The notes: generated by a model not told the origin, from the letters alone. A DNA stretch of 64,000 bases from Candidatus Pseudothioglobus singularis PS1 (GCF_001281385.1 NZ_CP006911.1:1178001-1242000), one strand, 5' to 3'. Positions 19,357 to 29,163 are shown, numbered from the stretch's first letter. Numbers and translations: made by a program.

Positions 19357-19380
19357 CAAATGATAATCATTTATCATTTG
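19357..19380 (-). promoter_or_regulatory. Fur box upstream of fbpA
   Basis: Inverted repeat CAAATGATAA - TCAT - TTATCATTTG with perfect 10-bp arms, in the 85-bp gap between the ATPase and binding-protein genes. It closely matches the Fur consensus GATAATGATAATCATTATC. This indicates iron-repressed transcription of fbpA from its own promoter. Confidence 0.88.
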
Positions 19381-19396
19381 CGAATGATACACAATA

Positions 19397-20047
19397 TCAA
19401 ACAACAAGCAACTGTTTTTTTTCAATTTTTCCAATTTTATCTGCAAATACTTCCGCTTCCTTTTCATCATGAGTTACAAGTATTGATGTGACTGACTTCT
19501 TCTTTAGTATATTTCTAACATCCCTAATAAGTTCATCACGATGAGATTTGTCAAGGCTAGAAAAAGGCTCATCAAGTAGTAAAAGTTTGGGTGAGTTAGC
19601 CAATGCCCTTGCTAGAGAAACACGCTGCTGCTCTCCACCAGACAGCTGATGGGGGTACTTCTTTTCTATTCCACTAAGACTTATTAGTTCTAAAAGTGAG
19701 GTAACTTTAAGACTTTTTTCATCTTTAGCAAGGTGATCTATTCCAAAACTAATATTTTGAAAAACATTCATGTGTGGAAATAGTGCGTAATCTTGAAATA
19801 CCATTCCAATTTCCCTTTGTTCAGGCCTTACTGAATGAACGCCGCTCATACTAAGATCCTTCCCATCTAGAACTACAGAACCATCCTTAGCTTTCTCAAG
19901 GCCAGCAATAAATCTCAGCGCAGAGCTTTTTCCACTGCCGCTATCGCCTAATAGAGCAAAAATATCGCCACTTTCTAGATTAAGATTGAATCCATCTAGG
20001 ACATGATTTACGTCAAATGTGATTGACAAATTACTTACACTTAGCAT
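19397..20047 (-). CDS. fbpC: Fe(III) ABC transporter ATPase (FbpC type, short)
   Basis: ABC ATPase of 216 residues from the ATG at 20047. Walker A is GDSGSGKS (34-41), signature LSGGEQQ (135-141), Walker B LLLLDEP (155-161) and the switch histidine is in VTHDEKEA. A TTG at 20059 would add four residues but abuts the Fur box. FbpC proteins are usually near 350 residues with a C-terminal regulatory domain; this one ends after the nucleotide-binding domain, with no remnant downstream. It is the first gene of the iron transporter cluster. Confidence 0.88.
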   Translation of the reverse strand: MLSVSNLSITFDVNHVLDGFNLNLESGDIFALLGDSGSGKSSALRFIAGLEKAKDGSVVLDGKDLSMSGVHSVRPEQREIGMVFQDYALFPHMNVFQNISFGIDHLAKDEKSLKVTSLLELISLSGIEKKYPHQLSGGEQQRVSLARALANSPKLLLLDEPFSSLDKSHRDELIRDVRNILKKKSVTSILVTHDEKEAEVFADKIGKIEKKQLLVV

Positions 20048-20059
20048 TTTTAAATACAA

Positions 20060-20082
20060 ATAATAATGATTCTCATTATTAT
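20060..20082 (-). promoter_or_regulatory. Fur box upstream of fbpC
   Basis: Inverted repeat ATAATAATGA - TTC - TCATTATTAT with perfect 10-bp arms, 13 bp before the chosen ATG of the ATPase gene. The core AATGATTCTCATT matches high-affinity Fur sites. Together with the site at 19357 it gives two iron-responsive control points in one cluster. Confidence 0.88.
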
Positions 20083-20128
20083 ATAAGAGTAATTCTATAA
20101 ATGTAGATAATATATCTAGACTTAAAGC

Positions 20129-21295
20129 CTACTGAATAATTGGTAATTCAGCCGCAGCTCGAATACTGAGCCACTCAGGTCCATCCTCAGTGATAACGAT
20201 GTTTTCCTCATGAACCATCTCTTTTCCTGGAAGGAATGCCATACCTGGCTCGAGTGTTAGTACAACTCCAGGCTCAAGAATAGTATTATCAGTCTGCGTA
20301 TTGGAGGGCCATTCTGTTAGCTGCATGCCTAATCCGTGACCTAACCTTCCAACAGTGTTTCCTAGTGCGCCGCCTTTTTGAAGAACATCATTCATTGCAT
20401 TGAATATATCTGAGGTAGTATTACCTACTTGAGCAGCATTAAAGCCAGCCTCAGTCGCCTCATAGGTTACCCTGTATGCTTTTTTGGCTTCATCACTTAT
20501 TGACCCAAAGGCATAATTTCTGTCAAAGTCACAATAATAACTATCAAATACTGAACCAGTATCAATGATAAATAAATCGCCCTCTTCTATGATCTTGTCC
20601 GTTGGACCCATAATGATTGAGCCATACCCTTCTTGTCCTGAACCAGAAACGATATAGGGCGAGTCATCGACCCCTAATGACAAAAGATGCTGTTTAAAGC
20701 GCCTACAATTTTCTTGCTCACTTTCACCAGCACGAAGAAAGCCCTCTAAATCAATAAAGCCTTGAGAAGTAATCTGACATATGTGTCTAATTTTAGCTAT
20801 TTCTGCCTCTGACTTGACAAAACGAACTTTTCGCATGATTGTGTTAGCATCCTTGATTTCAATTCCTCTAAGATTGCTAATTAAAAACTCATAGTCTTCT
20901 AAAGGCATTCGTAAAGTACTTTCCAGAGTTTTTGGGACACCCAACGACTTATGATTCACCATTAATGATTTAATCGATGCCAGAAGAAGGCTAATGCCGT
21001 CATCATCAGGATTGGGAGACATCCAAGTCTGGATATCATCGATCCAAGTTCCCTTCATTCCAGACTCACCAATTGTTGGAATAATTGCTTTTGGCTTGCC
21101 AGTGCTTGGTATTAAAACGAACCAGGGCCTCGTTGGACTTTGAAAAAATTGAGATTTAAAGCCAGTGTAGTACTCTATATCGACCTGCGTAGTCAATAAA
21201 ATTGCATCCATCTTTGCTTCAAACATTAACTTTTGAATCTTGCCAAGTCTATTCTCATATTCAGCAATTTCAAATCCTCTTTTAGGAATATTCAT
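20129..21295 (-). CDS. M24-family metallopeptidase (creatinase / Xaa-Pro / ectoine-hydrolase-like)
   Basis: A 388-residue pita-bread-fold hydrolase with an N-terminal creatinase-like domain and C-terminal M24 domain. The five metal ligands are all recognisable: Asp in IIDTGS, Asp in CDFDRNY, His in GHGLGMQ, Glu in LTLEPGM and Glu in VHEENIV. The N-terminal half resembles the ectoine hydrolase (DoeA) branch more than classical PepP. It lies 17 bp downstream of diaminopropionate ammonia-lyase, suggesting it releases an amino acid from an amide or dipeptide. Substrate is not determinable from sequence. Confidence 0.85.
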   Translation of the reverse strand: MNIPKRGFEIAEYENRLGKIQKLMFEAKMDAILLTTQVDIEYYTGFKSQFFQSPTRPWFVLIPSTGKPKAIIPTIGESGMKGTWIDDIQTWMSPNPDDDGISLLLASIKSLMVNHKSLGVPKTLESTLRMPLEDYEFLISNLRGIEIKDANTIMRKVRFVKSEAEIAKIRHICQITSQGFIDLEGFLRAGESEQENCRRFKQHLLSLGVDDSPYIVSGSGQEGYGSIIMGPTDKIIEEGDLFIIDTGSVFDSYYCDFDRNYAFGSISDEAKKAYRVTYEATEAGFNAAQVGNTTSDIFNAMNDVLQKGGALGNTVGRLGHGLGMQLTEWPSNTQTDNTILEPGVVLTLEPGMAFLPGKEMVHEENIVITEDGPEWLSIRAAAELPIIQ

Positions 21296-21312
21296 TTTTT
21301 CTCCATTTGAAA

Positions 21313-22518
21313 CTAGGGGGCACTTAATACTTGTTCGGATGATCTTCCAACTAATTGTTCGTACATTTCCTCATCAGTATCACCCTCTGTTCCAAAAAAA
21401 AGAATTTTTGAATTTTCATTAATCATTAACTTTGATTTAAGGTCACTATCATTGCAAGCAATAAGAAAACCAGCTAAACCAGTTACAGCAGACTCACCTG
21501 CCACAATAGGCGTTTCTCTGTTAGCTAAAAGTTGCATTGTTTTAGGAATAGACTCATCTGTAATAGTCATAAAATGTGAGGTATAGCTTTCCAGTATAGA
21601 CCAAGCCAAAACTGAAACTTCTCCGCAAGCAAGCCCTGCCATAATAGTATCTAATTCACCATGCACTGCAGTTGGCTCTCCATTAACAGCACTTTGAAAC
21701 AAACAGTCCGCATTAACGGGCTCAACGACTATAAATATTGGGGGACACTCGAGACTTTCTACCAAAAAAGAGACTACGGCTGATGGAAAACCTCCAACGC
21801 CTCCCTGAAGAAACACATGGGTTGGAGTTTCACCCATTTGTTTGAGAGCCTCATCAACCATTACAGTGTAACCTTGCATCACATCCTTTGGGATGTCTGT
21901 GTAACCTTCATAAGAAGTATCAGAAACAACAGTATAGTTATTAGATTCAGCAACTTCAGCAGCAATTCGAACTGAGTCATCATAGTTTCCTTTAATTCGA
22001 TTCACTAGGGCGCCATATTTGGCAATCGCTTTTTCTCTTCCTATACTCACATTTCTATGAATGTAAATCTCACAATTACAACCAAACTGTTGTGCTCCCC
22101 ATGCAACTGATCTTCCATGATTTCCATCTGTTGCACAACAAACTGTAAATTTTGATGTTTCTTTTTTATAGACTCCAGAAATTAGGTCTGATGAATTCGC
22201 ATCAATGCCAAGCTCTTTTAATTTTTTTATCAAAAGGTTTGCAACGGCATAGGCACCGCCTAAAGCCTTAAAACTTTTAAGAGAAAAGCGTGGATTCTCA
22301 TCTTTATATAGAATCGATGTCACACCAGTGTCTTTTGCCATATCAGAAAAAGAATGCAATGGAGTCGGTTTGTAATTATCCCAAGATGTGATTTCCTTAT
22401 TTGCAATCTCGAAGCCCTTTAAGCTAAGAATGTGTTGATGCTTATAATCAAAATTCTTCGCACTTGGATTTTTAAAATGCGAGAACGATAATGAAAAGTC
22501 ACTGTAGCTTTTTGTCAT
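21313..22518 (-). CDS. dpaL: Diaminopropionate ammonia-lyase-like PLP enzyme
   Basis: Fold type II PLP enzyme of 401 residues. Family features: RFSLKSFKALGGAYA with the Schiff-base lysine at K84, CCATDGNHGRSVAWGA with the conserved aspartate that acts as general acid in the E. coli enzyme, and the phosphate loop QGGVGGFP. The reaction is 2,3-diaminopropionate to pyruvate plus two ammonia (EC 4.3.1.15). Threonine dehydratase-like activity is the main alternative. It sits between an EamA permease gene and an M24 peptidase gene, all on one strand, forming a plausible uptake and degradation unit. Confidence 0.87.
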   Translation of the reverse strand: MTKSYSDFSLSFSHFKNPSAKNFDYKHQHILSLKGFEIANKEITSWDNYKPTPLHSFSDMAKDTGVTSILYKDENPRFSLKSFKALGGAYAVANLLIKKLKELGIDANSSDLISGVYKKETSKFTVCCATDGNHGRSVAWGAQQFGCNCEIYIHRNVSIGREKAIAKYGALVNRIKGNYDDSVRIAAEVAESNNYTVVSDTSYEGYTDIPKDVMQGYTVMVDEALKQMGETPTHVFLQGGVGGFPSAVVSFLVESLECPPIFIVVEPVNADCLFQSAVNGEPTAVHGELDTIMAGLACGEVSVLAWSILESYTSHFMTITDESIPKTMQLLANRETPIVAGESAVTGLAGFLIACNDSDLKSKLMINENSKILFFGTEGDTDEEMYEQLVGRSSEQVLSAP

Positions 22519-22554
22519 AATATTTTTTAGTCCTTTGGAGGCTCAAATTGTACC

Positions 22555-23427
22555 TTATACCTCAGAATTGTTGTTTTGTTTTAATTGTCTTTTTTCGATT
22601 GTAATTGAAGCAATTGCCACCAATATTACCCCGATGCCTTGTATGAAAGTGATAGCTTCAAGGTAAGCAATAAAACCAAAGATTAAAACAAGTAGTGGCT
22701 CAGTGTAACCAATGTTTGCTGTTCTGACTGGACCGTACTTTTTTACAGAGATGTGATAGAAAAGCATGCCAGTTGCAAAAAAAACGCCTGAAACAAGAGA
22801 AAGGATTAAAGCTTGATTACTTGGCCAGTAGAAACTTGTTTCATTTAAAAATAGGTATAGAAATCCAAGCGCAGGAATGAGCGTAGTATATTTGACAATC
22901 TCCCAATTCTTTAAGGCACTCATTTTTGGAGTAATAATCAAAATTAAAGAATATGAAATCGCTGAAAGTATCGCCAAAACTATACCAATAGCCATTGTGT
23001 AAAAGCCATCTTCACTCTGAGATATTGCAGCAATTCCAATTATTGCCAGCAAAAACATAAGTATCGTTGAAACATCTAGCTTCCTTCGGCTATTAAGTGA
23101 AACAATTAAATACGTAATTAAAGGATAGGTAAAAAGCACAACACTTGCTAAACCCACTGACATATATTTTACTGCTTCAACATAAAGCCAGGATTGAATA
23201 CCAAACAAGAAAGAGAGGATTAATAACCAGAGACCTAATTTTTGCTGCTTGATTTTACTAATTGAAAATAAACTTTTAGTTATAACTAATGACGTAAAAA
23301 AAGTTGTACCAAAACGAATAAATAAAAACAGAAATACACTTACCTCTAAAGTATAAATGAGAGGAATCATGCTAACATTAAGCGCATAAAACAAGGAGGA
23401 TAAAAGTGCAAAACGAATTACAAACAT
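22555..23427 (-). CDS. EamA/DMT-superfamily permease
   Basis: A 290-residue membrane protein with ten predicted helices in two EamA repeats. No soluble domain is present. The start is placed at the ATG at 23427, which has AAGG five bases upstream, rather than a TTG 18 bp earlier. Such transporters export or import amino acids and metabolites; specificity cannot be read from sequence. It precedes dpaL by 36 bp and is likely cotranscribed with it. Confidence 0.85.
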   Translation of the reverse strand: MFVIRFALLSSLFYALNVSMIPLIYTLEVSVFLFLFIRFGTTFFTSLVITKSLFSISKIKQQKLGLWLLILSFLFGIQSWLYVEAVKYMSVGLASVVLFTYPLITYLIVSLNSRRKLDVSTILMFLLAIIGIAAISQSEDGFYTMAIGIVLAILSAISYSLILIITPKMSALKNWEIVKYTTLIPALGFLYLFLNETSFYWPSNQALILSLVSGVFFATGMLFYHISVKKYGPVRTANIGYTEPLLVLIFGFIAYLEAITFIQGIGVILVAIASITIEKRQLKQNNNSEV

Positions 23428-23628
23428 TTGGACCTTATACAACAATAAATTAGAAATTTAATTTTATAAGATATATTTAATGCAAATTTAGTTCATTTCA
23501 CTTCAAATTAAGGTTTTTTTTTCCACTTTTTAAGCACTTTAGGATATCATTGCCGCTTCATTTTATTTAAAGGAGAAGAAAAGAATTTTGATCAAAATTT
23601 AATAGCGCCTGGACTCGGTGTTTTAGGC

Positions 23629-25575
23629 TTGATTATCGTAGTTATTATCTATCAGTGGATAACAAAACAAGATGGTGGCAGCGGCGCCGTTAAAAAAATT
23701 GGTGAACAAATTCATATTGGTGCGATTGTATTTATGAAGCGCGAATATAAAATGCTTAGTATCTTTGCATTAGTTCTTTTAGTCCTTCTCTATATCTTTC
23801 TTGGTGCAGCTAGTGCATTATGTTTCCTTGTTGGAGCTGTAACATCTGCAACTGCAGGGTATATTGGTATGAATACAGCCACTATTGCTAACGTTAGAAC
23901 AGCCCAAGCAGCTCATGACAAAGGAAGTGCCTCTGCTTTGACCGTAGCCTTCTTTGGTGGCTCAGTGATGGGTTTATCTGTTGCTGCTTTAGGTCTTTTA
24001 GGGTTAGGCGGATTATATTACTTCTTTGGCGCAGAGCACTCTGAAGCACTTCATGGTTTTGCGATGGGTGGCTCAGTAGTAGCATTATTCTCTCGTGTTG
24101 GTGGTGGAATATTTACTAAGAGTGCTGATGTTGGCGCCGACCTTGTTGGAAAATTAGAAGCAGGAATCCCCGAGGATGATCCTCGCAATCCTGCGGTTAT
24201 CGCTGATAACGTTGGTGATAACGTTGGTGATATTGCTGGTATGGGCTCAGATATCTTTGAGTCTTACTGTGGATCCATGATTGCTACAATTGCAATTGCA
24301 GCAACAATAGCTGTAGACTCACTTGGCGGTAATAGAAGTGAGCTTATGTTCTTGCCTCTTGCCTTAGCATCACTTGGACTGGTTTGCTCAGTGATTGGAA
24401 TCATATTTGTTAAGCTTTCTTCGAATAAATCCCCTGAATCTGCTCTAAGAAATGGAACTATAGGTTCAGCTTTATTATTCATCGTTACTTCATTCTTTTT
24501 AATTGACTATTTAGATGTCTCAAATAATATTTGGGCAGCTGTGCTAATGGGAAGTATTGGTGGAATTATTATTGGCCTTGTAACCGAATACTACACTGCT
24601 GGAAAACCAATCAGAGACATTGCTGAATCAGGAAAGACTGGTGCAGCTACCGTTATGATTAAAGGATTAGCAGTTGGAATGCAATCTGTAGTCATTCCAG
24701 TTTTAATGATTTGTGTCATTATTTACGTCTCTAATCTTTTTGTTGGTTTGTATGGTGTAGGTATTGCAGCTATTGGAATGCTTGCGACTGTTGGCATGAC
24801 TATGGCAATTGATGCTTACGGGCCAATTGCAGATAATGCGGGCGGCATTGCAGAAATGGCTGGCCTTGGTGAAGATACTCGTAAAATTACAGATTCACTT
24901 GATGAGCTTGGTAATACGACTGCAGCAATTGGAAAAGGTTTTGCAATTGGAGCGGCTGCACTTGCAGCCCTTGCAATTATCACAGCATATACAGAAACTG
25001 TTAGCGCGAACAAAGTAGACTTTTTACTTCAGCTCAACAGTGCTGAAGTATTAATTGGTTTATTTATTGGTGGAACCATTCCATTTTTAATTGCTTCTCT
25101 TACAATGACTGCTGTTGGTGATGCCGCTTTTGAAATGATTGAAGAGGTAAGAAGACAGTTCAAAGAAATCAAAGGTCTGCTTGAAGGTAAAGCTGAGCCT
25201 GATACAGCTAAATGCGTCGATATTGCTACGACAGCTGCACTTAAAAAAATGATTCTTCCAGGTGTAATAGCTGTTGCTGCTCCCGTTTTAGTTGGCTTCC
25301 TAATTAGTCCTGAAGCGCTCGGCGGAATGCTTGGTGGCGCCCTTCTAGGTTGCGTCCTAATGGCCCTCATGATGGCTAATGCTGGTGGTGCTTGGGATAA
25401 TGCTAAAAAGCATGTTGAAAAGGGTAACTTTGGCGGTAAAGGTACAGACGTTCACACTGCAACTGTTGTTGGTGATACAGTTGGTGACCCGTTCAAGGAC
25501 ACCTCTGGCCCATCAATGAACATTCTTATCAATGTGATGGCAATTGTTAGTTTAGTTATTGCACCGCTACTTTAA
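23629..25575 (+). CDS. hppA: Membrane-integral pyrophosphatase, K+-dependent type
   Basis: Ion-pumping pyrophosphatase with about 16 helices. The catalytic loop [25 protein letters not shown] and the following [13 protein letters not shown] are intact. The [10 protein letters not shown] motif near residue 430 carries alanine where K+-independent enzymes have lysine, so K+ stimulation is expected. Whether it pumps H+ or Na+ cannot be decided. The first in-frame start is a TTG at 23629, but the frame is open upstream and the predicted first helix begins earlier (PGLGVLGL precedes the TTG). A strong AGGAG at 23571 points to a start at 23584, where the codon is AAT, not ATG. Confidence 0.9.
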   Translation: MIIVVIIYQWITKQDGGSGAVKKIGEQIHIGAIVFMKREYKMLSIFALVLLVLLYIFLGAASALCFLVGAVTSATAGYIGMNTATIANVRTAQAAHDKGSASALTVAFFGGSVMGLSVAALGLLGLGGLYYFFGAEHSEALHGFAMGGSVVALFSRVGGGIFTKSADVGADLVGKLEAGIPEDDPRNPAVIADNVGDNVGDIAGMGSDIFESYCGSMIATIAIAATIAVDSLGGNRSELMFLPLALASLGLVCSVIGIIFVKLSSNKSPESALRNGTIGSALLFIVTSFFLIDYLDVSNNIWAAVLMGSIGGIIIGLVTEYYTAGKPIRDIAESGKTGAATVMIKGLAVGMQSVVIPVLMICVIIYVSNLFVGLYGVGIAAIGMLATVGMTMAIDAYGPIADNAGGIAEMAGLGEDTRKITDSLDELGNTTAAIGKGFAIGAAALAALAIITAYTETVSANKVDFLLQLNSAEVLIGLFIGGTIPFLIASLTMTAVGDAAFEMIEEVRRQFKEIKGLLEGKAEPDTAKCVDIATTAALKKMILPGVIAVAAPVLVGFLISPEALGGMLGGALLGCVLMALMMANAGGAWDNAKKHVEKGNFGGKGTDVHTATVVGDTVGDPFKDTSGPSMNILINVMAIVSLVIAPLL

Positions 25576-25588
25576 GAAATTAATAATT

Positions 25589-25625
25589 TCAGCCTCACTC
25601 AATGTGGGGCTGATCATTATTTTTA
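25589..25625 (+). terminator. Intrinsic terminator after hppA
   Basis: Stem TCAGCCTCAC / GTGGGGCTGA (10 pairs with one wobble), loop TCAAT, followed by a T-rich tail. It lies 14 bp after the hppA stop and separates it from the convergent methyltransferase gene. Confidence 0.78.
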
Positions 25626-25642
25626 TATCAAAAAACTTTCAT

Positions 25643-26272
25643 TTATTTTTTTCTAAATACCGTGATAATTACTTTGTCACTGCCATGATCTTTATCTAGA
25701 TTATTACCATAAACGCTTACTTCATGAAAGTTAGGCTTAGTTATACTTTTTTCAATCTCTAGAATTTTTTTATCAAATCCAGCTTGTTTATATAACTGAT
25801 AATGAATTGTAAAAATAAAAAGACCACCAGACCTCGTGACTCTTAATAGTTCATCTAGCACATCTGGCCCGACATGACCATGGGTAAAGGTGCCAGCGCT
25901 TACAATTGCACCATAATGATTATCATTGATTAATAATCTTTTGGTAAGGTCTGCCTCAATTATTTTTGAATAGCAATTTTTTAATCTAGCAATATTTAGC
26001 ATTTCAGGAGAAATATCAATAGCATCTATTTCTCTTGAGCTTTCATCTAAGCACTCTCCAACAAGACCTGTTCCTGCTCCAACATCTAGAATTGGAGTGT
26101 CTTTATGATTGGAGTATTTATCAAAATATTTACCTATCTCTATAGGAGAGCGGTAGTCATTTTGTTTAGCAAAATCACTATCGTATGTCGACGCCCAACT
26201 TCTATAAAGGTTAATAGAGTCTTCAGGAGTCTTGATTGAATATGCATCTTTTACACCTTTTTTTTCTGACAT
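25643..26272 (-). CDS. Class I SAM-dependent methyltransferase
   Basis: A 209-residue protein with the Rossmann methyltransferase motif I ILDVGAGTGLVGE near residue 60, motif II-like EIDAIDISPEML, and a later LLRVTRSGGLFIFTIH strand. The N-terminal YRSWASTYDSDF region occurs in small-molecule and quinone methyltransferases of the UbiE type, but no substrate can be assigned. It is the last gene of the ntrY-ntrX-trkA-trkH strand run, 31 bp after trkH, and convergent with hppA. Confidence 0.8.
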   Translation of the reverse strand: MSEKKGVKDAYSIKTPEDSINLYRSWASTYDSDFAKQNDYRSPIEIGKYFDKYSNHKDTPILDVGAGTGLVGECLDESSREIDAIDISPEMLNIARLKNCYSKIIEADLTKRLLINDNHYGAIVSAGTFTHGHVGPDVLDELLRVTRSGGLFIFTIHYQLYKQAGFDKKILEIEKSITKPNFHEVSVYGNNLDKDHGSDKVIITVFRKK

Positions 26273-26303
26273 ATAATTCTAATAATTTCAATATTGATCT
26301 AAG

Positions 26304-27755
26304 CTATTGCCTCCAGAATGCTCTATGGAAAATGGCAATAATTGTTAATACTTCAAGTCTTCCAACAAGCATTGAAAAACTTAAAATCCACTTAGCGGTA
26401 TCGCCAAGTGAGCCATAGTTTTGTGCAACCTCCCCTAGCCCTGGACCAAGGTTATTCATTGTCGCTGCGGTTGCAGAATACGCTGTAACCTGATCTAAGC
26501 CAGCAAACATGAGTAGCATCAAAATAAGGAAAAAAGTAATCGCATAAAGTGAAAAGAAGCCAAGCACAGAAACTAAAGACTTTTCATTAATACTTCCACC
26601 ATTTAATTTAACACTTACCTGAGCATTAGGACGAATGAACTTATGTATCTCTTTCATTCCCAACCTAAACATTACTAGGATTCGAATAACTTTAATTCCT
26701 CCTCCTGTAGAACCAACACAAGCCCCAATAAAGCTCATCATTATTAGAAAAACAGGGATGGCTGCTGGCCAACTACTAAAACTCTGAGAGGTGTATCCAG
26801 TTGTTGTAGCTATCGAAATTGTTTGAAAAAGACTATGCCTAATAGTTTCAATTGAAGAGCCATACTCTGAGTTTAAACCAAGGGCAATAATGACAATAAC
26901 TGATGAAGCAAAAAGTACCATCACATATGTCTTAAATTCGGAGTCTTTAATATAATCTATTAAAGACTTATTATTCCAAGCAAGAAAGTGTAATGAGAAG
27001 TTTATGCCCGCTAAAAACATAAAAAACATAGCGACCATCTCTATTGAAATCGAATTGAAGTAACCAATTGAGGCATCATGAGTTGAAAATCCACCAATTG
27101 CAACAGTACTAAAACTATGACTAACAGCATCAAAAATAGTCATTCCTGATAAAAAATATCCTAATGCACACAAAACTGTCAAAGACAGATAAATTTTCCA
27201 AAGTGCAATTGCTGTATTTCTAAGTTTGGGAGTAAGTCTATCTTTTGCAATACCACTTGACTCTGCATGATAAAGCTCCATGCCGCCAACCCCTAGTAAA
27301 GGCAATACTGCAACTGCTAAAACAATAATTCCCATACCTCCTAGCCATTGAAGCTGTTGCCTATAGAACAAAATGCTTTTAGGCAAATCATCCAGTTGAC
27401 TCATTACAGTTGCTCCTGTTGTAGTCAGACCAGACATAGATTCAAAGAATGCATCAGAAAAGGAAAGATTACTAATAGAGTCAGTAATTAAGAATGGGAG
27501 AGTTCCAAAAAGAGATAAAACAATCCAAAAGCACACTACAATTAAAACGCCCTCTCTCAGCCGGAAATCTTTTTTAGTATCCTTAAAGGGCCACCAGAGA
27601 ATCAAGCCACCCAATAAGGTTAAAGCAAATGATAATAGGAAAGAGAAATACTCACCTTCAGAATAAATTAAATCGATAATGATTGGTGGCACTTGGGCAA
27701 AACTAAAGACCATGAGGAGGAGGCCAATAGTTTTAGCAACGATACTTAACTGCAT
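26304..27755 (-). CDS. trkH: Trk potassium uptake permease TrkH
   Basis: Membrane subunit of the Trk K+ uptake system, 483 residues. The four pore repeats are recognisable by their TTG/STVAIGGFS/TTTGYTS/GSTGGGIKV selectivity-filter-like segments. Length matches TrkH. It follows trkA by 34 bp on the same strand, so channel and regulatory subunit should be coexpressed. Confidence 0.94.
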   Translation of the reverse strand: MQLSIVAKTIGLLLMVFSFAQVPPIIIDLIYSEGEYFSFLLSFALTLLGGLILWWPFKDTKKDFRLREGVLIVVCFWIVLSLFGTLPFLITDSISNLSFSDAFFESMSGLTTTGATVMSQLDDLPKSILFYRQQLQWLGGMGIIVLAVAVLPLLGVGGMELYHAESSGIAKDRLTPKLRNTAIALWKIYLSLTVLCALGYFLSGMTIFDAVSHSFSTVAIGGFSTHDASIGYFNSISIEMVAMFFMFLAGINFSLHFLAWNNKSLIDYIKDSEFKTYVMVLFASSVIVIIALGLNSEYGSSIETIRHSLFQTISIATTTGYTSQSFSSWPAAIPVFLIMMSFIGACVGSTGGGIKVIRILVMFRLGMKEIHKFIRPNAQVSVKLNGGSINEKSLVSVLGFFSLYAITFFLILMLLMFAGLDQVTAYSATAATMNNLGPGLGEVAQNYGSLGDTAKWILSFSMLVGRLEVLTIIAIFHRAFWRQ

Positions 27756-27789
27756 TTAGTTTTCACCTTTAAAGTATGCTTTCTAGAAA

Positions 27790-29163
27790 TTATTGCTCAT
27801 TCTCTAAGAAAAGAGCCTCAACTTCATGAATCTTTCGAACGTCCATTAACACCATTAAAATATGGTCTCCTGATTCAATCACCAATTTTTTAGAGCCCAT
27901 TAAAAGCTCATCATCTCTTACTACAGCACCTACAACAACGCCTTCAGGTAACGGCAAATCTTTTATTTGAACTCCAACCACCGCTGAAGTTTTTTTATCA
28001 CCATGAACTACAATTTCAATTGCCTCAGATTTTCCGTGCTGAAGCGAATGAACCTTCATGCAGTCTCCCTTTCTTAGGTGAGATAAGATACCACTAACTG
28101 TAATTTGATCTGGCGAAACAATAATGTCAACATCTCCACTTTGCTCAGCAAGGGAAGCATAAACATCCCTCTTAACTAGAGCAATTGTCTTATGGGCACC
28201 AAGTCGCTTTGCAAGAATGGAAACAATTACATTTACCTCGTCTGAATCAGTCAGAGCAAGAAATAAATCAGTATTTTCAATACCTTCATCTTTAAGCAAA
28301 TCTTCATCTGAGGCATTTCCTTGAAGAACAAGCGTGTTATTTAATTTTTCACTTAAATATTTAGCTCTCTCCTCAGATAGCTCTATGATTCTGATATTGT
28401 GCGTATCTTCAAGTAGTTTAGCTACGTTGAGACCAATACTTCCACCGCCAGCAATAAAGATTTTTTGATAATTATTTTCAGCCCTTCTAAACTCTTTGAG
28501 GGCCCTTGAAATATGATTTTTTTTCGCAAGAAAATAAACTTGATCACCCTCTCTTATGACTGTATCACTTTTAGCAGGAATTGCCCTTTCATTCCTGTAA
28601 AGACTAACGATGCGTATTTTGACATCAGGCATGTGTTCATGAAGCTCTTTAATAGGCCTATTAACGATTGGTGTTCCAATAAAGGCTCTTGTCTCTACCA
28701 ATTGAACTAAGCCATTCTCAAAGTCAAAAACCTGAGAGGCTCCAGGCTCTTCAACAATTCCCTGAATGTACTCTGTAATTAAATTCTCAGGAGTAATTAA
28801 GAAATCAATAGGTAATGCTTCATTACTAAATATTTCTGGTCTAAGAAGATATTCAGTGGTTCTTATCCTAGCAATTTTTTTCTTAACATTGTAGAGGGTA
28901 TGCGCCATTCTGCAGGCAACCATGTTTCTCTCATCTGAATTCATTACAGCAATGACCACATCCATCGACTTGATACCCGCTTTCTCAAGAATACTCGGGT
29001 ATGCTCCGTAACCAATAACGGTTTTAATATCTAAGTGTCTTTGAAGAGGGGTCAGCATTTCCTCCTTTTGATCAACGATCGTAATATCGTTATCATCGTC
29101 TAGGCAAAGATATCTTGCTAGAGTTGAACCGACTTGGCCAGCACCAAGAATTAATATTTTCAT
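27790..29163 (-). CDS. trkA: Trk potassium uptake regulatory subunit TrkA
   Basis: Cytoplasmic NAD(H)-binding regulator of Trk. The 457 residues contain two RCK units, each with a Rossmann glycine motif (GAGQVGSTLARYL at the N terminus and GGGSIGLNVAKLL near residue 238) and a TrkA_C domain. Its ATG overlaps the stop of the response regulator gene by 4 bp, giving direct translational coupling to the two-component pair. Confidence 0.95.
   Translation of the reverse strand: MKILILGAGQVGSTLARYLCLDDDNDITIVDQKEEMLTPLQRHLDIKTVIGYGAYPSILEKAGIKSMDVVIAVMNSDERNMVACRMAHTLYNVKKKIARIRTTEYLLRPEIFSNEALPIDFLITPENLITEYIQGIVEEPGASQVFDFENGLVQLVETRAFIGTPIVNRPIKELHEHMPDVKIRIVSLYRNERAIPAKSDTVIREGDQVYFLAKKNHISRALKEFRRAENNYQKIFIAGGGSIGLNVAKLLEDTHNIRIIELSEERAKYLSEKLNNTLVLQGNASDEDLLKDEGIENTDLFLALTDSDEVNVIVSILAKRLGAHKTIALVKRDVYASLAEQSGDVDIIVSPDQITVSGILSHLRKGDCMKVHSLQHGKSEAIEIVVHGDKKTSAVVGVQIKDLPLPEGVVVGAVVRDDELLMGSKKLVIESGDHILMVLMDVRKIHEVEALFLENEQ

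Noticed and set aside
23584-25575. Classifying the pyrophosphatase as Na+- or H+-pumping
   Set aside because: The FESY glutamate position is shared by both groups; only K+ dependence can be read from the alanine in [10 protein letters not shown].
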